Shown one piece after another: positions 47,098 through 56,392 of a stretch of DNA of 64,000 bases (positions within the stretch are counted from its first letter, which is position 1; each line of letters opens with the position of its first letter). The DNA is from Planctomycetota bacterium. GTDB lineage: Bacteria; Planctomycetota; Planctomycetia; Planctomycetales; Planctomycetaceae. The position numbers and the translations under genes were made by a program. The stretch spans positions 1-64,000 of the forward strand of contig QWPB01000006.1 of the NCBI GenBank assembly GCA_003671275.1. The letters run 5' to 3'. The notes under the pieces are model-generated. The model had not been told where the DNA came from and searched no databases. It was given only the letters and a program-made list of their open reading frames with translations.

Positions 47098-49131
47098 ATG
47101 ATTGTCAGTCGTCAGTGGCTCCAGGAATACATCCCCCTCGACCTGCCCGTGGAGGAGTGGGCCGATCGGCTCACGATGTCGGGCTGTAACCTCGAGTCGA
47201 TCGAGCCCGCCGGCGAAGATTTCGCCGTCGATCTGGAGATCACCAGCAACCGCGCCGATTGCCTAGGCCATCTGGGAATCGCGCGTGAATTGAGCGTCTT
47301 GCTCGATGCTCCGATGAGTCGACCTGGGGCGATGCTTGAGCCGATTACGGACCTGACCGAGACGGTAACCTCGGTCGAGTTGCAATGTCCGGAACTCTGC
47401 CCGCAGTACATGGCTCGTGTGGTCCGGGGGATCAAAGTCGGTCCCTCACCCGCCTGGATGATTGAGCGGCTGCAGACCGTCTTCCCCGGCTACAAACCGA
47501 TCAACAATATCGTCGACATCACCAACTACGTGATGATGGAGTGCGGCCAGCCGCTGCACGCCTTTGACTTCGCCAAGCTCGCGGGCAGCAAGATCGTCGT
47601 CCGCAAAGCCAAGACCGGCGAGAAGCTCAAGGCGATCAACCACGTCGAGTACACGCTGACTCCCGACATGTGCGTCATCGCCGACGCCGAAAATCCGGTC
47701 GCCATCGCCGGAGTCATGGGCGGGGCCGACACCGAAATCACCGAGTCGACCACCACCGTCCTGATTGAGACAGCCAACTTCACCCCGCTGTCGGTCCGCA
47801 ACGCCGCCCGCACGTTGAAGCTGCACAGCCCCTCGTCGTACCGGTTCGAGCGGCAGATCGACATCCAACAACTCGACTGGGCCAGCCGCCGCTGCTGCGA
47901 GCTGATTCTCCAGCTGGCTGGGGGCGAGGTCCTGGACGAGCCGGTGGTTGAGGGGGATGTCCCCGACTGGAACCCGGAGTTGATCACGCTGCGGTTCGCC
48001 CGCATTGAGCAGGTGCTGGGGATCAAGATCCCCGCCGATGAGTGCGTGCGCATCCTGACCAGCCTGGGCCTGCCCGTGATGGGCAAGGTCACGGGCGAGT
48101 CGGCCAAGTTCCGCCCGCCGTCATGGCGCCGCGATCTGACCCGCGAGATCGACTTGATCGAAGAGATCGCCCGCATCCACGGCTACGACAAGATCCCCGA
48201 AGACCGCCCGATCCCGGTCGTCTCGGGCCGCCGCTCGACCGCCGAACGGGTCCGCGAACGGGTCGAGAATGTGCTGCTCGCAGCTGGGTTCAACGAGGCC
48301 CTGACGTTCTCGTTCGTGACCGAAGAGCAGACCAAGACCTTCGTACGCGATACCAGCCTGCCCGATCTGGCGCTCTCACAGACTGCCGGTGAGTTCGGCA
48401 ACCGCGCCCGGACGACGATGATCCCCAGCCTGCTAACCGCCCGCCGCGAGAACGAGCGGCAAGGGAACATGACCGCCGATCTGTTCGAGATCGCCCGTGT
48501 CTTCCTCGGCACCGATCCGTCCAAGCCCGAGACCCAGCCCCTGCGCGTGGCCTTGATCACCGGGCGGTCGTTTTTCGAAGTCAAGGGGGTCATCGAAGCG
48601 GTCGTCCGCGCGATCAACCCGGCTCTGACTCTCACAGCTGCGCCCAGTTCGATTGCCCAGTTCACGCCTGGCCGGGGTGCGGAGCTGTCTCTGGGTGGCA
48701 AGCTGTGGGGCGTCCTCGGCGAGGTCGACCGCAGCGCCGCGCACGTCAAGGACCTGAAGCTGCGTGAACCCGCCACGATCGCTGAGTTCGATCTCCAGCC
48801 ACTGATCGAGAATGCCGTCCTCGTGGCCCAGGCCCAGTCGCTCCCGGAACACCCCGCTGTGACCCGTGACCTGAATCTGGTCCTGGACGACGCTGTCACG
48901 TGGTCGAGCCTCGAAGCGACCGTGAAGGGAGCCGCCGGCCCGCACCTGGAAGGCGTCCGGTTCGTCGACCAGTACCGAGGGAAGCATATCCCAGCCGGGA
49001 AGAAGTCGTACGTCTTCTCGATGGCCCTGCGAGCTGCCGACCGCACGCTGACCAGCGAAGAGATCGACGCCGTCCAGGCGAGCGTCCTAAAAGCCTGCGA
49101 AACAACCCACGGAGCCGCCCTGCGGGGGTAG
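47098..49131 (+). CDS. pheT: Phenylalanyl-tRNA synthetase beta chain
   Basis: A 677-residue beta subunit of the alpha2-beta2 synthetase. The start MIVSRQWLQEYIPLDLP is typical of the short PheT form without a long EMAP domain. It has NRADCLGHLGIARELS (B1), NNIVDITNYVMMECGQPLHAFD, IAGVMGG (B3/4 editing), the B5 domain PPSWRRDLTREIDLIEEIARIHGYDKIP, and the FDX anticodon-binding end (FVDQYRGKHIPAGKKSYVFSMALRA). ATG 47098 is used; the frame extends upstream into antisense dnaX. pheS is not in the window. It is divergent from dnaX. Confidence 0.96.
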   Translation: MIVSRQWLQEYIPLDLPVEEWADRLTMSGCNLESIEPAGEDFAVDLEITSNRADCLGHLGIARELSVLLDAPMSRPGAMLEPITDLTETVTSVELQCPELCPQYMARVVRGIKVGPSPAWMIERLQTVFPGYKPINNIVDITNYVMMECGQPLHAFDFAKLAGSKIVVRKAKTGEKLKAINHVEYTLTPDMCVIADAENPVAIAGVMGGADTEITESTTTVLIETANFTPLSVRNAARTLKLHSPSSYRFERQIDIQQLDWASRRCCELILQLAGGEVLDEPVVEGDVPDWNPELITLRFARIEQVLGIKIPADECVRILTSLGLPVMGKVTGESAKFRPPSWRRDLTREIDLIEEIARIHGYDKIPEDRPIPVVSGRRSTAERVRERVENVLLAAGFNEALTFSFVTEEQTKTFVRDTSLPDLALSQTAGEFGNRARTTMIPSLLTARRENERQGNMTADLFEIARVFLGTDPSKPETQPLRVALITGRSFFEVKGVIEAVVRAINPALTLTAAPSSIAQFTPGRGAELSLGGKLWGVLGEVDRSAAHVKDLKLREPATIAEFDLQPLIENAVLVAQAQSLPEHPAVTRDLNLVLDDAVTWSSLEATVKGAAGPHLEGVRFVDQYRGKHIPAGKKSYVFSMALRAADRTLTSEEIDAVQASVLKACETTHGAALRG

Positions 49132-49183
49132 GCATTTTCCGTTGACGGATAGCCGCTGGTGAGGTGTGTGAGGGTAATCTCTC

Positions 49184-51157
49184 GTGAAGATCCAGCGTGC
49201 CTCGTACCAAGCCGACACTCCGAGATTTCAGACTGAGAGCGAAGAAGCGATTCTTGGGCAGCTGGCTCAATCGCATCTTGGAGATTTGACGCCTGCGCAA
49301 CGAGAAGCTTGGGCACAGCAGATTTCCATACTCAAGCGTTCAACACTTGGCTTGAGCGGCGGGACGATTCTTTTCGAGTATCTCATCCCTCGGATGGGCA
49401 AACGTGCCGACAATGTGTTGCTCATAGGCAATACAGTGGTCGTAATTGAATTCAAAGTGGGTGCAACCAATTACGATCGGAATGCAGTCAAACAAGCGAT
49501 CGACTATGCACTCGACTTGAAGAATTTCCACGGTGGGAGCAAGGGAATGACCATCGTCCCGATTCTCGTGGCAACTCAAGCACGAGAATGTCAGCACGAG
49601 GTCGCGGTTGCAGCCGATGGTGTTTCCGAGGTCATAAGAACCAATGCAGAGCATTTGAGCGCTGCCATAACATATGCCGCGTCGTTGGGCAGCGGGTCGG
49701 CGATAGATCCCCAGGACTGGACCGAAGCCGGTTATCAACCTACGCCAACCATCATTGAAGCCAGTCAGGCGTTGTATCGTGGGCATGCTGTGACGGACAT
49801 CACTCGATTCGAAGCGGGTGCTGACAACCTTGGAGCAACTACAACTGCGCTCTGTCACATCATCGACAACGCGAAATCCCAAGGGGAGAAAGCGATTTGC
49901 TTTGTCACAGGTGTTCCGGGGGCAGGTAAGACGCTTGCCGGATTGAATCTCGCGAACGAACGGAGGAAATCCGACACGGACGCCATTGAACACGCCGTGT
50001 TTCTGTCGGGCAACGGCCCTCTCGTGAAAGTGCTTCAAGAATCGTTAGCCCGAGACGTGGTCAAACATTCGAATTCGACTGGCGAGTCAAAAGCAGAGGC
50101 GCTACGAAAGGCCAAAGCGTTCATTCAGAACATTCACCACTTTCGAGATGAGTGTATTCGAAACCCTGCTCCTCCTACGGAGAGAGTCGTCGTCTTTGAC
50201 GAGGCTCAACGAGCGTGGAACCGCGAACAGACATCAAAGTTCATGCAGCAGAAACGCGGACACGGAGACTTTGACCTCTCTGAGCCTGACTTCCTGATTG
50301 GCGCCATGGACAGACATTCGGGCTGGGCTGTCATCGTTTGCCTAGTCGGTGGTGGGCAAGAGATCAACACCGGTGAAGCTGGAATTGAAGAATGGCTGCG
50401 GGCGTTACGAGACCATTACCCGCACTGGTCTGTGCATTTGCCAGACCAACTGCAGGATCTCGACTATTTACCAACTCTGAGTACCAACGAGTTGGGAAGC
50501 AGAGTGAATCACAATCGATCACTCCACCTCGGCGTCTCCATCCGGTCATTTCGGTCAGAGCAACTTTCTGCAGGGATCAACTCCCTGTTGACTGGCTCGA
50601 TCGAGATCGCTCGACAGCAGTTGGAATCAATTCGCCAGACGTATCCAATTTGCATCACTCGCTCGTTGCAGACCGCAAAAGATTGGGTCCGGAGACATGC
50701 GAGGGGAAGCGAGCGTTTCGGATTGCTTGCATCTTCTGGGGCCCGCCGTCTCAAGCCGCTCTCAATTTTTGCCAGCGGTGTTCAGGGAAATGAATGCAAT
50801 TGGTTCCTGAACGACGATCTGGATGTGCGTTCCTCATACTACCTCGAAGATGCCGCAAGCGAGTTTGAAGTCCAAGGATTGGAACTTGACTGGACAGTTT
50901 TGGTATGGGACGGAGACCTGATCCGTTCAGGATCCAATTGGTCGTACCGAGCGTTCAAGGGAACCCGTTGGCAAGTGATCCGCAATGAAGATGCTCAGAG
51001 ATATCGACTTAATGCATACCGCGTACTCTTAACACGGGCCCGGCAGGGAATCGTCATCGTGGTTCCCGCAGGTGATCCAATGGATCTCACTCGCTTGCCT
51101 GAGTTCTACGATCCGACATGGAAGCACCTCACCTCCCTGGGATTCAATTCCATCTGA
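49184..51157 (+). CDS. Nuclease-helicase fusion (DUF2075), candidate defence gene
   Basis: A 657-residue protein. Residues about 60-95 look like a PD-(D/E)XK nuclease core: RADNVLLIGNTVVVIEFKVG, with an aspartate and the E-x-K pair. The C-terminal two thirds are a DUF2075 superfamily 1 helicase: Walker A TGVPGAGKTLAG at about 242-253, VVVFDEAQRAWNREQ as motif II at about 336-350, and AYRVLLTRARQGIVIVVP as motif VI at about 611-630. DUF2075 proteins with such a nuclease domain include a known class of anti-phage enzymes (Nhi-like), so defence is a reasonable inference. By eye it is poorer in G+C than pheT before it. GTG 49184 starts 52 bp after pheT. An IS66 remnant lies downstream. Confidence 0.75.
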   Translation: MKIQRASYQADTPRFQTESEEAILGQLAQSHLGDLTPAQREAWAQQISILKRSTLGLSGGTILFEYLIPRMGKRADNVLLIGNTVVVIEFKVGATNYDRNAVKQAIDYALDLKNFHGGSKGMTIVPILVATQARECQHEVAVAADGVSEVIRTNAEHLSAAITYAASLGSGSAIDPQDWTEAGYQPTPTIIEASQALYRGHAVTDITRFEAGADNLGATTTALCHIIDNAKSQGEKAICFVTGVPGAGKTLAGLNLANERRKSDTDAIEHAVFLSGNGPLVKVLQESLARDVVKHSNSTGESKAEALRKAKAFIQNIHHFRDECIRNPAPPTERVVVFDEAQRAWNREQTSKFMQQKRGHGDFDLSEPDFLIGAMDRHSGWAVIVCLVGGGQEINTGEAGIEEWLRALRDHYPHWSVHLPDQLQDLDYLPTLSTNELGSRVNHNRSLHLGVSIRSFRSEQLSAGINSLLTGSIEIARQQLESIRQTYPICITRSLQTAKDWVRRHARGSERFGLLASSGARRLKPLSIFASGVQGNECNWFLNDDLDVRSSYYLEDAASEFEVQGLELDWTVLVWDGDLIRSGSNWSYRAFKGTRWQVIRNEDAQRYRLNAYRVLLTRARQGIVIVVPAGDPMDLTRLPEFYDPTWKHLTSLGFNSI

Positions 51158-51397
51158 GCCAAGGGGTTGTTCAATGCTATATCGATTGCATCGCACTGGT
51201 TTAGCAGCAGGATCACGGCCGTCACCTCATCCACCTGCGGATCTCTTCCGCAATCTGCAGTATCGCGTTCAAGGGTGCATTTTGGCGACGACCCTCTGGG
51301 GGATCATCATCTATTCAGTCATCAACTACTGGTAGTTCGACGAAGTGCATCGCCATCAGAGTCTCGGGAACGCATTAAAGATATCAGGAACCGTATA
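51158..51397. other. Gap downstream of nuclease-helicase gene
   Basis: 240 bases with short open frames only. No protein, palindrome or RNA structure recognised. It joins the IS66 remnant. Confidence 0.3.
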
Positions 51398-51620
51398 ATG
51401 CCCAGCCAACGATTCGCGGGGGCGGGCCGCAAGAACTGGCTGTTCTTCGGCAGTGACAACGGCGACCGTTGCTTGGCGATTCGGTCGAGCGACATCGCCA
51501 CGTGCCCACCGTTCGGCCTCACTCCCTGGAACTGGCTCCAACAGACCTTGGCCCGCCTGCCACCTGGGCTGACCAACTCGCTCCCTTCCCGCCCACCCCG
51601 ACAGAATGGCTCGGGACCGT
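51398..51620 (+). pseudogene. IS66 family transposase remnant (C-terminal part)
   Basis: Translation from 51398 gives RKNWLFFGSDNGDRCLAIR followed by CPPFGLTPWNWLQQTLARLP, which matches the C-terminal end of IS66 TnpC transposases (RKNWLFxGSDxGG...). After LARLP the match moves to another frame (ATWADQLAPFPPTPTEWL), suggesting a frameshift. The N-terminal zinc-finger and catalytic parts are missing and no terminal inverted repeats were found, so it is a decayed relic. Confidence 0.7.
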
Positions 51621-51666
51621 TGAATTCTTCAAAGCATCCCACCGGTCCACTGCCGAACGGACACGC

Positions 51667-52947
51667 TCAAGCGAACAGGCCCGGAATGACGGACCCGCCA
51701 TCGACGATCTTCATCGGGCGACCGAGTGGGCTGACGTTTTCATGCTCCGGGTTCACCTTCAGGCTGTGGCAAATCGAGGTGTACAGGTCGGACACGCTGA
51801 CCGGGCTGTCGACTGGAGCGGATCCATCGGGACCGGAACTTCCGATGACCTGACCGCCTTTGATCCCGCCCCCGGCGAGGGCCACGTTGAAGCAGCGAGG
51901 GTAGTGATCGCGCCCCCCCCGTGGATTGATTTTCGGCGTTCGGCCAAACTCTCCCATCCAGACCACGATCGTATCGTTCAGGCGGCCTCGCGACTTCAGG
52001 TCGGCAATCAATGCGGCCATTCCCTGGTCGACGGGAGACGCCAGTCCGGCCAGTCGGCTCTCCGCGTCAAAGTGGGTGTCCCAGTTCCCCATGCGGACTT
52101 CGACGAAGGTCACGCCCTTCTCGATCAACCGCCGGGCCAGCAGGCAGCCTCTCCCAAATTGGGAGCTGCCATAGGAATCGCGGACCGCCTGGGATTCGTC
52201 AGTGAAGTCAAATGCCTTGGTGAGCGGGCTCTGGACGAGTCGGGAGGCCTTGTCATAGATCCGGCGATGGTTATCGACGACCATCTGTCCCCCCTTGGAG
52301 GCGAATTCGGATTCCAGCTTTTGCATGTGCTCCAGTCGCCGAGCGAGCCGGTCTTGGCCGACCGGCGTACCCACATTGGTGGGAAGCGTTCCGGGATTGT
52401 CGACGATAAATGGTTCGTAATCGACGCCCAGAAAGCCGCCGCCCGCCTCCGGACGTCCGATTGAGACGACTGTGGGCAGATCATGGGCGGGATCGGCAAT
52501 TTGATGGGCCACTGCCGCCCCGAAGCTCGGGTGTTTCACGCTCCCCGCCGGGACATAACCCGTGTGCAGCTGATAGCTGGCCCGCTGGTGATTTCCTTCT
52601 TTGTTCGTCATCGATCGAATCAGCGTGATGTCCTGCATGGACTTGGCCACCTGGGGCCAGAACTCCGCGATTTGGATTCCCGAGACTGCCGTGTCGATGG
52701 CCTGCGTCGGCCCGCCATTCTCATGGCCCGGCTTGGGGTCAAAGGTCTCGAACTGGGATGGTCCTCCCTGCATCCAGAGGAGGATCATTGACTTCCCTTG
52801 TTTGCGGAGGTCGTCGGCTCGCAGGCTCACCAGATCGGTAAACCCAAAGGCACCCGCCGCCAGTGTCGCAGCGGATATCGTGTGGAGGAAACGGCGACGG
52901 GAGTGAGTGTTCCCGGCGAGGGAGACTCGTTCGTGGATCGATTGCAT
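51667..52947 (-). CDS. DUF1501 secreted protein
   Basis: A 426-residue exported protein of the DUF1501 family, distantly related to sulfatase/alkaline phosphatase folds. It carries a twin-arginine signal (SRRRFLHTISAATLAAGAFGF) and family motifs LWMQGGPSQFETFDPKP, HPSFGAAVAHQ, GNWDTHFD and GEFGRTPKINPRGGRDHYP. ATG 52947 has GGAG seven bases upstream and starts near the signal. It follows the DUF1549/DUF1553 gene by 146 bp on the same strand, the usual pairing in planctomycetes. Substrate unknown. Confidence 0.92.
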   Translation of the reverse strand: MQSIHERVSLAGNTHSRRRFLHTISAATLAAGAFGFTDLVSLRADDLRKQGKSMILLWMQGGPSQFETFDPKPGHENGGPTQAIDTAVSGIQIAEFWPQVAKSMQDITLIRSMTNKEGNHQRASYQLHTGYVPAGSVKHPSFGAAVAHQIADPAHDLPTVVSIGRPEAGGGFLGVDYEPFIVDNPGTLPTNVGTPVGQDRLARRLEHMQKLESEFASKGGQMVVDNHRRIYDKASRLVQSPLTKAFDFTDESQAVRDSYGSSQFGRGCLLARRLIEKGVTFVEVRMGNWDTHFDAESRLAGLASPVDQGMAALIADLKSRGRLNDTIVVWMGEFGRTPKINPRGGRDHYPRCFNVALAGGGIKGGQVIGSSGPDGSAPVDSPVSVSDLYTSICHSLKVNPEHENVSPLGRPMKIVDGGSVIPGLFA

Positions 52948-53063
52948 GGCTGGCTCCGGGGAGTTCGTGCGTGGGGCAGGTAATCCTGTCTGTCTCCACA
53001 CGGGTGACGATTTGTTGACCGCGTGACTTCACAGAGAGCGGTCAAAGTGCAGTTTGTGCTCAA

Positions 53064-53091
53064 TGGGGCAGGCCAAATTGCCCGACCGACC
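53064..53091. repeat. Palindromic repeat between DUF1549 and DUF1501 genes
   Basis: GGGGCAGGCCAAATTGCCCGACC (53065-53087), given in two parts GGGGCAGGCC and AAATTGCCCGACC, is an imperfect palindrome related to the 14104 and 17230 repeats. It ends two bases before the stop codon of the DUF1549 gene. Confidence 0.5.
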
Positions 53092-53093
53092 AA

Positions 53094-54914
53094 TTACCGT
53101 TTGGTGATGAACTCGCTGCTGTTGATCAAGCTCCAGAGAATGTCCTCGAACGCTTCCTGGCGGTTGCCGACGGATGTCAGATAGACCTGGTTGAGTTCGG
53201 TTTCTCCCGGCGATGGTTCCCGACTGAGAACCAGCAGGTACAGCTCGGACAAAGCATCGCGATCATCGGAGTTTTGACTGAGGAGCAGAGCCAGCCGTGT
53301 GCGGCCGGCTGAGCGTACCGCGTTGTTAATGATCTCCTGGTTCATCAAGAACAGGGCCTGCGGCACGGTGCCAATGATGTCGGCCTGGGGCGTGCTCGGA
53401 TCGAATCCAAACAGTTGGGCGAAGCCGTTGCGACCGCCGCGATTGGCAAGCCGTTCCACGGGGGTTCCGCCCTGCCCCCGGCTCCTGGGGACGACGCCCT
53501 CACCGAGTACGGCAATCAACGAGTTGTAGATCTGATCGGACCGCAACCGCGTCGGGCTAGTGGCCGCGAATGCTCCTTCACTGGATGTGGGAGTTCGCAG
53601 CTGACGCTGATAGGCCTGGGTATTGGCGATGGTCCGATAGAGCCACTGGATGTCGTAGCCGCTGTTCACGAAATCCGTGGCCAGCAGATCGAGAACCTGC
53701 TGGGACTGTGCCTCGTGTCCCGGGCCCATATCGTCCACAACATCAGTGAACGGCTGGCCCACCAGTTCGGCCCAGATGCGGTTGACGAACGATCGGGCAA
53801 ACCACGGGTTATTTTTGGCGGTAATGTATTTGGCGACGGTCTCGCGACGTTGCAGGTCATCGGCTCCCGTTTGGATCTTCGCCTGATTCACGAAGAACAC
53901 GGGCTGCATCAGCTGGCCTTCAGCGGTGGGGTTATCAAGATCCGGCATGTAATGCTCTGCCGATCCGCGGCCCGGCTGGTTGGCATCGGGACGGGGGACG
54001 CTTTCGAATTCCTCTTTGGTCATCGCTCCGTCTTTGTTCTTGTCGCCGAGTGCCAGAATCTGATCAAACCGATCGGCCAGGAACTTCACGCGAGAGACTT
54101 CGCTCCTGGTGATCTTGCCGTCCCGGTTCTGGTCCATCCGGGAGAAGGCTTCCGCCGGATTGAAGTTGGCCCGCATGGTCTGCCGTCCGGCCATCTGGTC
54201 CGCCGAACGCACATGGAATGTTCCGGGGTCATCAGGTTCCGGGCGGACCTGAATCCGGGGGAAGAACGCAGCGAACTGATGGAAATTCTCTCGCGTCCAC
54301 TTTTCATACGGATGGTTGTGGCAATTGGCACATTGAATCTGAATCCCCAGAAAAATACGGGCAGCCTCCGATGCGATCTCCTCCGGCTCACCAGTGTGGG
54401 CAAAGATCAGGGCGATCTCCCCGTTCTCCTTGGTACTGCCGGTCGCCGTCAGCAGTTCCGTGGCAATCTGATCCCAACCCACATTGCGGGTCAGCTGGTC
54501 CTTCATCCAGGATTCAAACAGATCCTGCACAATTCGGGCGCGAGCTTCGGTTGCGCGGGAGAAGATTACTTCGCGCCAGTAGCTGGACCAGATGTCGGCG
54601 TACGCATCGGACGTCAACAGCTGATCGATTCGCTTGCTGCGTTTGTCGGGATCGGGGTCCAGCGCAAAGTCCGTCACCTGATTCGGTGTGGGGATCGTCC
54701 CGGCCAGGTCGAGCGTGACTCGTCGCAGGAAGGTGTCATCGTTTACCAGCGAGGCTGGTTGGACATTCCCCGGCTGAAGGGCTTCCGCGATGAGGTGGTC
54801 GACTTTACGGGCGGTCACCAGAGCGCTGGGCTTGTCGGCTGCTGTCGCCCACGGTGCGTTTCCGAGGCAACCCATAATGAGAACACAGACACGGATGATC
54901 CTTGGGATTGTCAT
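53094..54914 (-). CDS. DUF1549/DUF1553 secreted protein with EF-hand pair
   Basis: A 606-residue exported protein. Signal peptide 1-26 (ends WATAADK). DUF1549 is at about 45-245 (LRRVTLDLAGTIPTP, then QIQCANCHNHPYEKWTRENFHQFAAFF, one CxxCH). Two perfect EF-hand loops follow: DQNRDGKITRSE (about 260) and DKNKDGAMTKEE (about 288). DUF1553 then runs from about 340 to the end (NNPWFARSFVNRIWAELVGQPF, FGFDPSTPQADIIGTVPQALFLMN). The EF-hands suggest calcium binding in the periplasm. ATG 54914 has GAGG upstream. It leads the DUF1501 gene. Confidence 0.9.
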   Translation of the reverse strand: MTIPRIIRVCVLIMGCLGNAPWATAADKPSALVTARKVDHLIAEALQPGNVQPASLVNDDTFLRRVTLDLAGTIPTPNQVTDFALDPDPDKRSKRIDQLLTSDAYADIWSSYWREVIFSRATEARARIVQDLFESWMKDQLTRNVGWDQIATELLTATGSTKENGEIALIFAHTGEPEEIASEAARIFLGIQIQCANCHNHPYEKWTRENFHQFAAFFPRIQVRPEPDDPGTFHVRSADQMAGRQTMRANFNPAEAFSRMDQNRDGKITRSEVSRVKFLADRFDQILALGDKNKDGAMTKEEFESVPRPDANQPGRGSAEHYMPDLDNPTAEGQLMQPVFFVNQAKIQTGADDLQRRETVAKYITAKNNPWFARSFVNRIWAELVGQPFTDVVDDMGPGHEAQSQQVLDLLATDFVNSGYDIQWLYRTIANTQAYQRQLRTPTSSEGAFAATSPTRLRSDQIYNSLIAVLGEGVVPRSRGQGGTPVERLANRGGRNGFAQLFGFDPSTPQADIIGTVPQALFLMNQEIINNAVRSAGRTRLALLLSQNSDDRDALSELYLLVLSREPSPGETELNQVYLTSVGNRQEAFEDILWSLINSSEFITKR

Positions 54915-55064
54915 GGCATCCTCGGCTCGATGCGTCCAGTTCGGACGGGCAGGGCGAATGGTGAGCTGCATATGGAATGTAACACCCGAGCGATGAAAAA
55001 GTTTCGGGCAATTCGGGGGTGGAGTCCGAGTGTTCCGATTCAAGTTCATCCGGGACCGCCTGGA

Positions 55065-56186
55065 TTACTGCAGGCAGCCGCGGGCCGTCAGCGGCCAGAC
55101 GCACTCCACGACGTTCTTTCGATAGCCGTAAAACCAGCTGTGCAAGACATTTGTATGGTCGCAATACCCCGGAATCAGGGCCACCTTATCGCCAATTCGA
55201 AGATTTTGAGCCTCCGGTCCGAGGTCCAATGTCAGATGCTCGGCACTCAGCATCGGGCGAGTGGCATCGGGCAATGAGCGTCCGCCGACGATTCCCACAA
55301 TCGCAGGAGGGTGAATGTCCGGATGCAGAGACTTGCGCCCCGAGTCCAGGACCGCGCGCTCCAGCGTGGGGCGGCTGACACAGGTCGCCAGCAGTCGCAA
55401 GGCCGGTTGCAGTCCCGTGACCCCACAGCGTTCGAGATAGAACGGGTCGGCAAAGATTCCACCACCCGCTTGCGTTTCAGTGATGTGCGGGCTGTCCACC
55501 GAGATCTGAAACGAGCCCGTCCCCGAAGCACTGACAATCTCGACCGACAGACCGGCCTTCCGCAAGGCCTCGGCGTTCTGCCCGAGCAGAGCCATGGCAC
55601 TGAGGATTTTTTCACGCTTCTCGTCGGGGTCCGCAATGGTCAGCAGATGTCCTTCATATCCCATGATTCCGCAGAAGTCGAGGTGCGGCAAACGAGCGAC
55701 CCCCCGCGCCAGTTCCTGCGTGTCCGGGCCGGGACGCGTTCCGACGCGGTCGAGTCCAATGTTCACTTCCAGCACGATGCGGCATCGCACATTCCAGCGG
55801 ACACAAGCTGCGGAAAGGGCCTCGGCCTGCGCATAATGATCGATGGTCGCAATTGGGTGGCCGCTGCGGCACAGGGCGGCCAGCCGGTCCAGCTTGGCGG
55901 TGCCCACAACCAGATTCGCGATCAGGACATCCGGAATTCCCGCCTGGATGAATACCTCGGCCTCGGAGACCTTGGCCACGGTGACTCCCCGTGCCCCAGC
56001 TGCGATGAGCTGGTGGGCAATGGCGGGTGACTTATGGCATTTGGCATGCGGTCGCCAGTGTTTTTCCGCCCGTCGGTGAGTGGCGGCCATCGCCGCGATG
56101 TTGGCCTCCAGTTGATCGAGGTCGATGCACAGGGACGGCGTGTCCAGTTCTGAGACAGAGCGACCGATCACGGCGGATGGAAGCAT
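55065..56186 (-). CDS. DSD1-type PLP enzyme (D-serine/D-threonine aldolase family)
   Basis: A 373-residue fold-type III PLP enzyme. The PLP lysine is probably in WRPHAKCHKSPAIAHQL near residue 50. LEVNIGLDRVGTRPG and VSASGTGSFQISVD form the barrel strands that bind phosphate. The C-terminal metal site of this family is seen in IPGYCDHTNVLHSWFYGYR. Such enzymes split D-threonine or dehydrate D-serine; which applies cannot be told. ATG 56186 gives MLPSAVIGRSVSELDTPSLCIDL, the family's usual opening. It is divergent from the DUF1559 gene. Confidence 0.85.
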   Translation of the reverse strand: MLPSAVIGRSVSELDTPSLCIDLDQLEANIAAMAATHRRAEKHWRPHAKCHKSPAIAHQLIAAGARGVTVAKVSEAEVFIQAGIPDVLIANLVVGTAKLDRLAALCRSGHPIATIDHYAQAEALSAACVRWNVRCRIVLEVNIGLDRVGTRPGPDTQELARGVARLPHLDFCGIMGYEGHLLTIADPDEKREKILSAMALLGQNAEALRKAGLSVEIVSASGTGSFQISVDSPHITETQAGGGIFADPFYLERCGVTGLQPALRLLATCVSRPTLERAVLDSGRKSLHPDIHPPAIVGIVGGRSLPDATRPMLSAEHLTLDLGPEAQNLRIGDKVALIPGYCDHTNVLHSWFYGYRKNVVECVWPLTARGCLQ

Positions 56187-56392
56187 GGCGACCCCGGTTG
56201 AGGAAAGGGTGAGGAACTCTGATTGAGACTAGCAGAACCACGAATCAACGGCGACTGAAGCGTTCGTTCTCGTCGAGAGGAGCTGAATTGTTTCGTGCAT
56301 CTTCTCAATCGTTAGGATATTCTGACCCGGTGCCAGGATGCCTTGGTTGCAGGGATGCAACTCGATGGTGTGGACAAAGAAGGACTTCAACG

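Noticed and set aside
51171-51335. Small membrane peptide ending in a hydrophobic stretch
   Set aside because: Short, no ribosome binding site, and it overlaps the end of the helicase gene region and the IS66 relic; no independent support.
53415-55277. 620-codon open frame on plus, antisense to the DUF1549 gene
   Set aside because: The minus strand holds clear DUF1549, CxxCH and EF-hand motifs; the plus translation shows none.
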